A stretch of DNA of 64,000 bases, from positions 1,488,001-1,552,000 of the forward strand of contig NZ_CP027062.1 of assembly GCF_002966125.1 (NCBI RefSeq). Reading direction: 5' to 3'. Each line of letters opens with the position of its first letter. Within the stretch, counting starts at the first letter, position 1. The position numbers were made by a program, and so were the translations under genes. Source of the DNA: Pukyongia salina (lineage in GTDB: Bacteria; Bacteroidota; Bacteroidia; Flavobacteriales; Flavobacteriaceae). Positions 8,200-16,331 of this stretch are shown piece after piece. The notes below the pieces were generated by a model. It saw only the letters and a program-made list of their open reading frames with translations, was not told the origin of the DNA and made no database searches.

Positions 8200-8844
8200 A
8201 TGTATTTTCTTACCGAAAAATTATGGTTTCCCGATGTTTCCGAAGCCGATAGTGACGGATTACTTGCTGTGGGCGGGGATCTTTCGGTGGAAAGGCTAAA
8301 ACTCGCGTATCGCTCGGGGATCTTTCCCTGGTATGGTGATGCCCAACCCATAATGTGGTGGTCTCCCAATCCAAGGATGCTGTTGTTTCCCGATAAGTTA
8401 CACGTCTCGAAGAATCTTCAGAAGAAAATAAATAAAGGCATCTTTACGGTAACTTATAATAAGAATTTTGCTGAAGTGATCCGCCAATGCGCAAACGTAC
8501 CCAGGCCCGACCAGGGGGGAACCTGGATCACCGAAGACATGGAAGCCGCATATTTCAAGCTTCATCAAGAAGGTATTGCTACCTCTGTGGAGGTATGGTT
8601 GGATGGAAACCTGGTAGGTGGCCTCTACGGGGTTGATCTGTCGGAAAAAAAGATATTTTGCGGAGAAAGTATGTTTAGCGGCGTGAGTGATGCTTCTAAG
8701 ATCGCTCTTTATCACCTGGTGGAAGAGCTAAAGAAGAAAGCATATAAATTCATTGATTGCCAGATGTATACCGATCATCTTGCAAGAATGGGGGCTGAAG
8801 AGGTTCCCAGAGAACAATTCGTAGGTTATTTATCCGAAAGATGA
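8200..8844 (+). CDS. aat: Leucyl/phenylalanyl-tRNA-protein transferase
   Basis: Aat transfers Leu or Phe from charged tRNA to proteins with N-terminal Lys or Arg, creating N-degrons read by ClpS and ClpAP. The sequence carries the family signatures GLLAVGGDLS, YRSGIFPWY, WWSPNPRM and LYGVDLSEKKIFCGESMFS over 214 residues, full length for the family. The start is 14 bases after the transporter stop. ClpS and ClpA are not in this window, although a ClpP gene lies at 52.6 kb. Confidence 0.97.
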   Translation: MYFLTEKLWFPDVSEADSDGLLAVGGDLSVERLKLAYRSGIFPWYGDAQPIMWWSPNPRMLLFPDKLHVSKNLQKKINKGIFTVTYNKNFAEVIRQCANVPRPDQGGTWITEDMEAAYFKLHQEGIATSVEVWLDGNLVGGLYGVDLSEKKIFCGESMFSGVSDASKIALYHLVEELKKKAYKFIDCQMYTDHLARMGAEEVPREQFVGYLSER

Positions 8845-8905
8845 CTTTTGTCAAATTAGGTGGAACGGAATTCACTACTTTAGCTTAGTATTCTAATTAC
8901 TTGTT

Positions 8906-9814
8906 TTGGAATTTTTAGAAACTTTCAAACAGTGGATGGTAGATCATCCTACTTCGGCGGCCATAATAAAATACCTGCTATGGGTTTTATTTATTGTGGG
9001 GCTGTTGCAGTTCTTCAGACGAATACTTCGTCGAAATTTACCCGATTCCAACACTAGATATAAATCTCAGAAAGGGGTGGAAGTGATTGGGTATATAATA
9101 CTCATTATTCTTAGCCTTTCCTACTTCACGGGAAATATTAAAGATTTCACACTCGCGATTGGATTGCTCACGGCCGGGATCACTATAACGCTACAGGAAT
9201 TGATCCTGAGTATTGCGGGTTCTATGTATATATTTTTCGTGAAGGTGTACAAGCCTGGAGATCGAATCGAAATCAATGGCATCAAGGGAGATGTTATAGA
9301 TATCGATAGTATTTACACCACCATGATGGAAATTGGGGAATGGGTTAGTAGTGATAATTACAGTGGCCGGATCGTGAAATTAAGTAATGCATTCGTGTTT
9401 CGTGGCCCTATTTATAATTATTCACGCGATTTTCCCTTTATCTGGGATGAATTCGATATCCCGGTGAGATATGGTTCAGATACTGAACTTGCAAAAGAGA
9501 TCATCATGAAAATTGCCGCCGAGAACCTATCAGAATATGTAAATGCTTCGAAGAATGAGTGGAAGACAATTGTAGAGCGCTATTACATAGAGGATGCCAG
9601 GGTGGAACCTTCGCTAGCCATTACATTAACCGATAACTGGATCCAGTTCAATCTGCGGTATATAGTGGACTATAAAAGAAGAAGATTGACCAAGCATCTG
9701 TTAAATGAACTGATCATATCTGAAATTGAAAAGACAGGCGGTAAAGTACAGTTAGCTTCCGCTACAGTTGAGATTGTTCGAATCCCTACCATACAGGTTG
9801 ATAAGGACCAATAA
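8906..9814 (+). CDS. MscS-type mechanosensitive ion channel
   Basis: The 302-residue protein has three transmembrane helices (about 20-40, 54-72 and 82-108) followed by the MscS beta domain (VYKPGDRIEINGIKGDV) and a cytoplasmic alpha/beta vestibule. Such channels release solutes when membrane tension rises under hypo-osmotic shock. The start is uncertain: the first in-frame ATG (8936) would trim ten residues, and the TTG at 8906 is chosen because the extra residues form a plausible amphipathic start (EFLETFKQW). An in-frame stop at 8894 limits further extension. Confidence 0.93.
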   Translation: MEFLETFKQWMVDHPTSAAIIKYLLWVLFIVGLLQFFRRILRRNLPDSNTRYKSQKGVEVIGYIILIILSLSYFTGNIKDFTLAIGLLTAGITITLQELILSIAGSMYIFFVKVYKPGDRIEINGIKGDVIDIDSIYTTMMEIGEWVSSDNYSGRIVKLSNAFVFRGPIYNYSRDFPFIWDEFDIPVRYGSDTELAKEIIMKIAAENLSEYVNASKNEWKTIVERYYIEDARVEPSLAITLTDNWIQFNLRYIVDYKRRRLTKHLLNELIISEIEKTGGKVQLASATVEIVRIPTIQVDKDQ

Positions 9815-9956
9815 CGTGTTACAAGTTAAATTTAAATCAAGTGGAAACCGCCTATCTTCGGTCGTTCGCCATTAATCTGTTCACATATTAATTCACTTCT
9901 TTTTTTTGTATCTTTCGCATGCCTATTTCAGGACTAATCTATTTAATATCACTCTA

Positions 9957-11699
9957 ATGAAGCGTTTTTACCCCAATTTTATTCTCTCCATTCTTTTCGG
10001 TTTATTTTCAATAGTTGGACATTCTCAGCAAAATGAGGTGTTACCTGCAGGATTAACCGAAGGCGAAAGACAAATCATTGCCCAGTATTCCTTCAGCGGT
10101 AACAGGATGACTCCTCCACCCACAGGCCCGGTTCGCGCCGCTGCCGAATGGGAAGAGGTTGAATACTTGCTCATCACCTGGCAACCCAATTTTCCGAACA
10201 TATTAAGGCAGATCGTAGAAGCTGCCGTACAAGAGTGTAAGGTGATCATCACCACTCAGAACGAAGCTTCTGTGTCTAATTATTTAACTTCCAATGGAGT
10301 AGATCTCACCAATGTGATCTTTATGGACGAGCCATGGGACAGTATCTGGATTCGGGATTATGCCGGAAACACGATCTATTCAGACGATGTAGGGGAACGC
10401 GCATTAACAGACTGGATCTACAACCGTCCGAGACCCCAGGATAATGTGATGCCATCGGCACATGCAGCCTTAACAGGTATTCCTATCTACATTACCGATA
10501 CCGCTCCCAACGATCTTGTAAATACAGGAGGTAATTATATGTCGGATGGGTTGGGTAACGCCTTTGCTTCAGAGCTGGTATTAAATGAAAATGCAGCCGG
10601 AAATCCGTATGGTGTTTCTGCTAAGACCGAAGCCCAGATAGACGACATTATGATGGATTATATGGGGATAAGCAATTATATTAAAATGACCCCCTTGCCT
10701 TACGATGTTATTAATCACATCGACATGCATATGAAATTGCTGGATGAAGAAACTTTGCTGGTGAGTAAGTATCCCGAAGGTGTAGCAGATGGGCCACAGA
10801 TAGCAGCTAATATTGAATATGTGCTAAATAATTTTCAATCGGCTTTCGGTACTCCTTACCGTGTAAAATGGATTGATGCACCTCCAAGTACTAGTGGGGC
10901 TTACCCGGATAATGGTGGATACTATCGCAATTTTACGAACGCGATCTTTATCAATAAAACTATCCTGATCCCGTTCTATCGCCCTGAAGTTGATGGTCCT
11001 GCACTGGCCCAATGGCAGGAGATGATGCCGGGTTATAACATAGTGGGGATAGACGTAGACAATTCGGGGGAGAATCTTATTGCTCTTGTAGGCGCAATAC
11101 ATTGTATAACACACACTATTGGTGTTGCCGATCCGCTGTGGATCGTGCATCAACCGGTTTATCAGGCCGATATCAATACAGACGTAACCCTGGATGCAAT
11201 GGTTAAACATATCTCCGGGGTTAGTGCTGTGGACGTGATGTGGCGCGAAGAAGGTACAACCACCTGGAATGAGACCGCCATGAGTAATGTTTCCGGTGAT
11301 AACTGGACTACCGATCTTTCTATAGGCAATACCAATGTAGAATACTTCATCGAAGCTGAGGCTAACTCGGGGAAGGTATTATCACGACCCATAGTAGCGC
11401 CTGATGGTTACTGGACTATCAATACCGAGGTTTTGGGAACTGGCGACCTGATGACAAACAGAATTTCGGCTCCTTATCCTAACCCTACTATGGATGCGGT
11501 TTCCTTCAACCTGAACAACATCCCGGGGAGTATTAATGTGAGTGTATACAATTTGCTGGGACAGCAGTTAATGACCGAGCAACTGGAAAAGGGGAACGGA
11601 GTCTTTACCTTAAATCTCAACCCACAATGGAAGGGAACCCTTTTCGTTAGTTTTGAAGGAGAATTTGGTAGCAGCACCAAGAAAGTGATCAAATTGTAA
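9957..11699 (+). CDS. Secreted agmatine/peptidylarginine deiminase family protein with T9SS sorting domain
   Basis: The ATG at 9957 gives a clear signal peptide (ends GHSQQ); an upstream in-frame TTG at 9906 overlaps a promoter-like TATCTTTC box. The catalytic domain of the guanidine-modifying family has WIRDY near residue 125, NTGGNY, the HIDMHMK box and the Cys motif GAIHC (Cys near 383). A beta-rich linker and a C-terminal type IX sorting domain (PYPNPTMD, YNLLGQQL, KVIKL) complete the 580 residues. The domain set predicts cell-surface or extracellular deimination of agmatine or arginine residues. Porphyromonas gingivalis PPAD is a T9SS-exported relative in the same superfamily. Confidence 0.92.
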   Translation: MKRFYPNFILSILFGLFSIVGHSQQNEVLPAGLTEGERQIIAQYSFSGNRMTPPPTGPVRAAAEWEEVEYLLITWQPNFPNILRQIVEAAVQECKVIITTQNEASVSNYLTSNGVDLTNVIFMDEPWDSIWIRDYAGNTIYSDDVGERALTDWIYNRPRPQDNVMPSAHAALTGIPIYITDTAPNDLVNTGGNYMSDGLGNAFASELVLNENAAGNPYGVSAKTEAQIDDIMMDYMGISNYIKMTPLPYDVINHIDMHMKLLDEETLLVSKYPEGVADGPQIAANIEYVLNNFQSAFGTPYRVKWIDAPPSTSGAYPDNGGYYRNFTNAIFINKTILIPFYRPEVDGPALAQWQEMMPGYNIVGIDVDNSGENLIALVGAIHCITHTIGVADPLWIVHQPVYQADINTDVTLDAMVKHISGVSAVDVMWREEGTTTWNETAMSNVSGDNWTTDLSIGNTNVEYFIEAEANSGKVLSRPIVAPDGYWTINTEVLGTGDLMTNRISAPYPNPTMDAVSFNLNNIPGSINVSVYNLLGQQLMTEQLEKGNGVFTLNLNPQWKGTLFVSFEGEFGSSTKKVIKL

Positions 11700-11717
11700 T
11701 TTTTAAAAGTTACCGTT

Positions 11718-11745
11718 AAAGCCGCAATTTTTTGCGGCTTTTTCT
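11718..11745 (+). terminator. Intrinsic terminator after the deiminase gene
   Basis: AAAGCCGCA pairs with TGCGGCTTT around a T-rich loop and is followed by TTTC. Confidence 0.88.
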
Positions 11746-11854
11746 GTTTATATGTGTGGAAATATCGGCTTGGGAGCAGTGTTTCGACGATTTTATTTGG
11801 TTTTTATGCAGATAATGAGCATCTTAGCTTCCGAATTTTCTTACGCCCCACAGC

Positions 11855-12199
11855 ATGAAAAGACATTTATTACTTATCCCTGTACTTATCGTATGCTTTA
11901 CGATGAGTGGTTATTCACAATCTTCTACAGATGTTAATAAGGATGTAGACCGTACTGCTGTTTACGAACAAGTGGTGAAAGAAGGATATGGTACACCCAC
12001 TATCTACAAAGAGTTGGGGAACGGCCATTATTTTAAAGGAAATTACGCCGAAGCCAAGAAATGGTTCGAAAAGTTATTTGAAACAGAAACTCTGAAAGAT
12101 CCTATGCTGAAGTTTCGTTACAAACAAACGCTGAAAGCTTTGAAGCTAGATATCGAGACCAATACCTATCTAAATCCGGCTGTAGCAGGGTCTAACTAG
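11855..12199 (+). CDS. Small secreted TPR-like protein
   Basis: The 114-residue product has a signal peptide (MKRHLLLIPVLIVCFTMSGYSQ) cleaved around residue 22, then a helical region with one TPR-like unit (ELGNGHYFKGNYAEAKKWFEKL). This resembles the N-terminal repeats of some Bacteroidetes OmpA-type envelope proteins, but no peptidoglycan-binding domain follows. It is therefore either a stand-alone periplasmic adaptor or a shortened relative. Its 3' end overlaps the convergent tag gene by four bases. Function unknown. Confidence 0.75.
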   Translation: MKRHLLLIPVLIVCFTMSGYSQSSTDVNKDVDRTAVYEQVVKEGYGTPTIYKELGNGHYFKGNYAEAKKWFEKLFETETLKDPMLKFRYKQTLKALKLDIETNTYLNPAVAGSN

Positions 12200-12777
12200 C
12201 CTTTTAGCTTATTATTTACTTCATTATATCTGAAACAATCCACAACATGGTCGTTTACCATGCCCGTGGCCTGCATATGGGCATAAACAACAGTAGTTCC
12301 TACAAACTTGAAGCCGCGTTTCTTCAGATCGGCACTAATTTCATCACTTAGAGGCGTATTCGCAGGAATGTCATCCATGCTCCTGCATTGGTTCACAATA
12401 GGTGTATGATTCACAAAACTCCATATATAATCGCTGAAACTTCCAAATTCCTTCTGAACCTCCATAAAAGCGATGGCGTTGGTAACTGTAGCTTTTACTT
12501 TTAACTTATTTCGGATGATACCTGCGTCCTGAAGCAAGGATTCGATCTTCTTTTCATCGTACTTAGCCACTTTCTTAAAATCGAAGTTGTTAAACGCCTT
12601 TCTGAAATTCTCCCGTTTTCTAAGTACTGTTATCCAGCTCAGCCCTGCTTGAAAGGTCTCCAGAATAAGGAACTCGAACAACAAATGATCGTCCTTAACA
12701 GGAACACCCCATTCGGTGTCGTGATAGGCAACGTACAACGGATCTTCTCCACACCATGCACATCTTTTCTTCGTCAT
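12196..12777 (-). CDS. tag: DNA-3-methyladenine glycosylase I
   Basis: Tag removes 3-methyladenine from alkylated DNA to start base excision repair. The 193-residue protein has the family N-terminus (RCAWCGEDPLYVAYHDTEWGVP), the LSWITVLRKRENFRKAF segment and the C-terminal HVVDCFRY that supplies zinc ligands with the N-terminal Cys and His. The length is typical. The preceding region holds a one-mismatch promoter box on the minus strand (TACCTTTC). A second alkylation-related protein (alkyltransferase-like) lies at 38.9 kb. Confidence 0.96.
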   Translation of the reverse strand: MTKKRCAWCGEDPLYVAYHDTEWGVPVKDDHLLFEFLILETFQAGLSWITVLRKRENFRKAFNNFDFKKVAKYDEKKIESLLQDAGIIRNKLKVKATVTNAIAFMEVQKEFGSFSDYIWSFVNHTPIVNQCRSMDDIPANTPLSDEISADLKKRGFKFVGTTVVYAHMQATGMVNDHVVDCFRYNEVNNKLKG

Positions 12778-12785
12778 AATTGTGG

Positions 12786-12793
12786 TATTTTTG
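12786..12793 (+). promoter_or_regulatory. Promoter -7 box (TATTTTTG) for the thioredoxin-like gene
   Basis: Exact TAnnTTTG match 48 bases before the ATG at 12841, in the spacer between divergent genes. Confidence 0.5.
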
Positions 12794-12840
12794 TGTAAGG
12801 AAAGGTAGTAAGTTTTTAAAACTTTTCCGACTTATTTCCT

Positions 12841-13464
12841 ATGGAAAAAATCATGCAAATAACACCAAAATACAAAGAGGAACTTGTTCGTGAGAAACTA
12901 AAAGTTGCGTTTACTTATCAAACCTACAGAAATGAAGTATCCGAGATGGCAGCTAATGGGCTTAGCTCAGGTTTCCCGCTAACCGAAGCGAACGCAGATC
13001 ACACTCGCCTGAACGACGCAAGAATGCGGCGACTCGATAAAACCATACGAGTACCGGAGAAGATCGAAGCGAGGTTTAAGGACTTTGAGGGCGATCAAAC
13101 CTGGCTGGTGATCACCGAGAGCTGGTGTGGAGATTCTGCCCAGTCGATCCCGGCTATGAACAAACTCGCAGCTTTGACAGCCAACATCGATCTAAAATTA
13201 ATTTATAGGGATACACATCCGGAGCTAATGGACGCCTTTCTAACGAATGGAGCGCGCTCTATCCCTAAATTAATAGCTATTGATAACCCAAGTGGAAAGA
13301 TATTGAACGAATGGGGCCCCAGGCCTTCAACCGCCACTACAATGGCAGAAATCTACAAGGCTGAGCATGGGACGTTAACTCCTTCGTTTAAACAGGATCT
13401 TCAGGTTTGGTATAATAAAGATAAGGCTCAAACCACCTTACTGGATCTGGCTGAACTGATTTAA
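12841..13464 (+). CDS. Thioredoxin-fold protein with a single active-site cysteine
   Basis: The 207-residue protein has a helical N-terminal part (1-75) and a thioredoxin-like domain with WLVITESWCGDSAQS in place of the usual WCGPC. Only Cys96 is present in the active-site loop; the resolving Cys is Ser. A cis-Pro motif (ARSIPKLIAI) is retained. The single Cys argues against a classical dithiol reductase and favours a mixed-disulfide, chaperone or unknown role. An alternative start at the second Met (12853) is possible. There is no signal peptide, so it is cytoplasmic. Confidence 0.85.
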   Translation: MEKIMQITPKYKEELVREKLKVAFTYQTYRNEVSEMAANGLSSGFPLTEANADHTRLNDARMRRLDKTIRVPEKIEARFKDFEGDQTWLVITESWCGDSAQSIPAMNKLAALTANIDLKLIYRDTHPELMDAFLTNGARSIPKLIAIDNPSGKILNEWGPRPSTATTMAEIYKAEHGTLTPSFKQDLQVWYNKDKAQTTLLDLAELI

Positions 13465-14166
13465 TTATTGTTGCCCCGGGAAGTTATAGGTGATGGTTCC
13501 TTTCTGATTTTCAACCGAAGGAGCCGTAGTAAATCGTGCTTTTTCGGCGTACATGATCGCACTTTCTACCAGGCAACCATTCTGGGTAGTGGAAGCTCTT
13601 TTGTTGAAATGGGTTTTGGTAACTTTACCAAGGGCATTAACCTGTATATCGATAACAACGATGCCTCCTCGGTCGCAGGTGTATACCGGGTTAGGAATAT
13701 ACATTCCACCCCTGTTCACCAGGTCGAAACTAATGGTTGTATTCCGATTCCCGGAACCCGACTCTCGTTTTTTCTTCTTTTTCTTTTTCAGAGCGGTTTC
13801 TCGCGTTTCCTTAATCTTTTCCCTGGCTTTTCTAATACCTTCTTCTGAAACGAATTCCGAATCGTTTATCGCTTCGTCCAAAGCCGCCAGTGTTTCGTCT
13901 ATTTGATTTTCGGAAGTTTCTAGCTCCGAAATGAACTTTTCGGCCTCATTAAATGCCTTATTCGTTTCGATATTGAGCTTTTCGGCTGCAGTTAACTGCG
14001 CCAACTCTTCTTCGGGAATGGTTATTTCATCTGTATATTCAACGTCGTATGAAGAATCGTCTACCGGAAATCCGGCTCCTAATTTGGCCGAATAAAGGAT
14101 AAGGAATAAGCAGCCAAAGATAAGTGACGTGAGTAAGAAGGCACGGTATGAATAATCAATTTTCAT
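13465..14166 (-). CDS. TonB-like energy-transducer protein
   Basis: The ATG at 14166 gives a 233-residue protein: a cytoplasmic stub, one transmembrane helix (about 8-27), an acidic and coiled-coil region (about 45-125), a run of seven Lys followed by Arg/Glu, and a C-terminal TonB-like beta domain (GGIVVIDIQVNALGKVTK). TonB C-terminal domains contact outer-membrane receptors, but no proline-rich spacer or ExbBD genes are present, so it may be a TonB paralogue of unknown partner. A TTG nine codons upstream lies within the promoter box and was rejected as the start. Confidence 0.8.
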   Translation of the reverse strand: MKIDYSYRAFLLTSLIFGCLFLILYSAKLGAGFPVDDSSYDVEYTDEITIPEEELAQLTAAEKLNIETNKAFNEAEKFISELETSENQIDETLAALDEAINDSEFVSEEGIRKAREKIKETRETALKKKKKKKRESGSGNRNTTISFDLVNRGGMYIPNPVYTCDRGGIVVIDIQVNALGKVTKTHFNKRASTTQNGCLVESAIMYAEKARFTTAPSVENQKGTITYNFPGQQ

Positions 14167-14190
14167 GGGGCAAATGGTACAACAATGATA

Positions 14191-14198
14191 CAAAAATA
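14191..14198 (-). promoter_or_regulatory. Promoter -7 box (TATTTTTG) for the TonB-like gene
   Basis: Exact TAnnTTTG match on the minus strand, 24 bases before the ATG at 14166. Confidence 0.55.
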
Positions 14199-14236
14199 TT
14201 TGAAATGGTCTTAGAAACCAGAAGTTTAAGAGCTTT

Positions 14237-14926
14237 TTAACTTGTTATACCAGCTTCAAAATCTTCAATAGAAAGCGCATTTTCAACTTTAAATTCTCCA
14301 ATACGGGTGCGTCTCAGTTTTGATAAATGCGATCCGGAACCTACAGCTTTTCCCAGATCATGGGCCAGGGTACGGATATATGTGCCTTTGCTGCACACCA
14401 CCCTAAAATGAATGTCTGGTTTAGAAAACCCGGTTATTTCGAATTCGGATATATGCACAGTACGAGTTGGAATTTCAACCTTCTTACCTTCCCGCGCATA
14501 CTCATAGAGTCGTTTCCCATCTTTCTTTAATGCCGAAAAAACCGGTGGCCGTTGTTCAATGTCCCCGATAAAGCCTAGTACAGCCTCATTTACCATTTCC
14601 TCGGTCACCTTCGAATGATCGAATTCCTGGTCGAAGTTAGTTTCTAGATCGTAACTGGGAGTGGTAGCTCCCAGGGTTATGATACCCGTGTATTCTTTTT
14701 CCTGCCCCTGATATTCTTCGATCTTTTTGGTAAACTTCCCGGTGCAGATTATCAGGAGACCGGTTGCAAGTGGATCCAGGGTGCCGGCATGGCCCACCTT
14801 GATCTTTTTTATGCCGTACTTTTCTTTAATTATCCATCTTAACTTGTTCACCACCTGGAAAGATGTCCAATCGAGAGGTTTATCAATTAAGATCACGTGG
14901 CCGTTTATATAGTCTTCGGCTGTCAT
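14237..14926 (-). CDS. truB: tRNA pseudouridine(55) synthase
   Basis: TruB isomerises U55 in the T-loop of tRNAs. The catalytic block HAGTLDPLATGLLIICTG, with the catalytic Asp, sits near residue 46. The other family motifs (GHVILIDKPLDWTSF, RPPVFSALKKDGKRLYEYAR and CSKGTYIRTLAHDLG) are intact over 229 residues. It is the last gene of the ftsX operon, and its start codon overlaps the uppP stop as TAATG, implying translational coupling. Confidence 0.98.
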   Translation of the reverse strand: MTAEDYINGHVILIDKPLDWTSFQVVNKLRWIIKEKYGIKKIKVGHAGTLDPLATGLLIICTGKFTKKIEEYQGQEKEYTGIITLGATTPSYDLETNFDQEFDHSKVTEEMVNEAVLGFIGDIEQRPPVFSALKKDGKRLYEYAREGKKVEIPTRTVHISEFEITGFSKPDIHFRVVCSKGTYIRTLAHDLGKAVGSGSHLSKLRRTRIGEFKVENALSIEDFEAGITS

Positions 14927-15723
14927 TAAGCGAGATAAAAACTGGTTATTATGGCAATAATACCCACTATTAAACAGTAGATCGCAAAATAGGAGAGTTT
15001 ACTTTTTCGTACCAGGCTGATCATCCATGTACAGGCTATTAAGCCACAAATAAAAGCGGCAATAAAGCCTATTCCAAGGATGGTAAAGTCTGCACTCTCT
15101 GACGAAAGTTCACCACTCCAGATGTCCTTGGCGATCTTCCCAAAAATAAGAGGTACAACCATAAGAAAGGAAAAACGCGCCGCCTTACTTTTATCGTTTC
15201 CCAGTAATACCGAAGTAGAGATGGTAGCCCCACTTCGCGAGATCCCGGGCAGCATGGCAATTGCCTGGGCGATCCCTATCACGAAGGCGTTGCTGTTCGA
15301 AACTTTTTTACCTGTGTTTTTTGCGCGGTCTGCCAGCCATAAAAGTACGGCCGTTACTATAAGCATGGCACCCACAAATGCGATGTTTCCACCAAAAAAT
15401 GCCTCCAGTTCTTCTTCAAAAAGTACGCCTACTATTACGGCCGGAAGCATGGAAATAATGATCTTAAGGGAAAATTTCGTCTCTTCGTTCCATTTAAATT
15501 TCAGCAGGCCACTAAGGATTTCCCATACATCTTTGCGGAAAACCACTATGGTACTAAGTGCGGTGGCGAAATGTAGGACCACGGTAAAGAGAAGGCTTTC
15601 CTCGGGAACAGATGTATCTCCCAGGATCGCTTTCCCCAATTCGAGATGTCCACTGGAAGAAACGGGTAGAAATTCGGTGAAACCCTGTACAACGCCAAGG
15701 ATAATAGCGTCCCAAATGTTCAT
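14926..15723 (-). CDS. uppP: Undecaprenyl-diphosphate phosphatase
   Basis: UppP (BacA) dephosphorylates undecaprenyl pyrophosphate to recycle the lipid carrier for peptidoglycan and O-antigen synthesis, and its overexpression gives bacitracin resistance. The 265-residue membrane protein has the motifs EFLPVSSSGHL near residue 18 and PGISRSGAT near 160, with about eight hydrophobic helices. It lies between DUF3098 (3-base gap) and truB (overlap). Confidence 0.98.
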   Translation of the reverse strand: MNIWDAIILGVVQGFTEFLPVSSSGHLELGKAILGDTSVPEESLLFTVVLHFATALSTIVVFRKDVWEILSGLLKFKWNEETKFSLKIIISMLPAVIVGVLFEEELEAFFGGNIAFVGAMLIVTAVLLWLADRAKNTGKKVSNSNAFVIGIAQAIAMLPGISRSGATISTSVLLGNDKSKAARFSFLMVVPLIFGKIAKDIWSGELSSESADFTILGIGFIAAFICGLIACTWMISLVRKSKLSYFAIYCLIVGIIAIITSFYLA

Positions 15724-15726
15724 GGG

Positions 15727-15987
15727 TTATTTCTCTTGGTTCGGATTCAACAGAATGGCATACACTTCAAACCCAAAACCAATAAGGATAAGTGCAGGAG
15801 CCAGGCGTATGCGTCGCCAGTTGTATATCTCCGGATTGAAAACATTAGGATCGTCGCTACCACCACCCGCCATAAGGATGAATCCCAGGGTGATAAATGC
15901 CAATCCGATAAGCATGAACTTATAATTCTTTTTCTCGAAAATGAAGCTGTGAATCTTCGCTGCTTCTTTGCGTTTTTTCTCTCCCAT
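15727..15987 (-). CDS. DUF3098 small membrane protein
   Basis: The 86-residue protein has two transmembrane helices (about 28-42 and 63-79) joined by a short loop, matching the DUF3098 family. In Bacteroidetes this family is commonly found between ftsX and uppP, as here. That suggests a cell-envelope role, but no function is established. It lies two bases after the lipoprotein gene and three bases before uppP. Confidence 0.9.
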   Translation of the reverse strand: MGEKKRKEAAKIHSFIFEKKNYKFMLIGLAFITLGFILMAGGGSDDPNVFNPEIYNWRRIRLAPALILIGFGFEVYAILLNPNQEK

Positions 15988-15989
15988 GA

Positions 15990-16331
15990 TTATTTGAATT
16001 CAGTAAAGATAATTTCGTCATCCATGGCTAATTGCGCAATATGATTGGAAGTTCCTGTTATCACTTTAGCCAGGTGCAAGGTAACTTTTTTATTTAAAAC
16101 CGTTTCTTCCAGTTCGGAGAGGGTATAGCCTTGTTCTAACCCTCTGTTTATGTAGTAAAAATCTCCATTTTCTTCGGCAAAGACTATATCCAGGGTGCCG
16201 CCTTCGTAGATTTTGGCGACTACGATTTCTTTTACATCACAATCCTCGGGTTTTGGATTCTGAATAATACAGCTTGAGAAAAGCAATGGGAGTACAAGTA
16301 ATACGGTAATTTTCTTAATAGTACAATTCAT
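15990..16331 (-). CDS. Small lipoprotein between ftsX and DUF3098
   Basis: The 113-residue product has a signal peptide with lipobox LFSSC, so it is a lipid-anchored envelope protein. Its mature part includes DIVFAEENGDFYYINRG and is not a family I recognise. The gene starts inside the last 17 bases of ftsX and ends two bases before DUF3098, so it is embedded in the operon and must be co-expressed. Its position suggests an accessory role at the division site or cell wall, but that is inference from context. Confidence 0.78.
   Translation of the reverse strand: MNCTIKKITVLLVLPLLFSSCIIQNPKPEDCDVKEIVVAKIYEGGTLDIVFAEENGDFYYINRGLEQGYTLSELEETVLNKKVTLHLAKVITGTSNHIAQLAMDDEIIFTEFK

Noticed and set aside
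9906-9956. TTG start for the secreted deiminase
   Set aside because: It lies in promoter-like sequence, and the ATG at 9957 starts a textbook signal peptide.
13770-13800. A/T-rich run (TTTTTCTTCTTTTTC) as a terminator or slippage site
   Set aside because: It codes for the lysine run of the TonB-like protein on the minus strand, with no hairpin.
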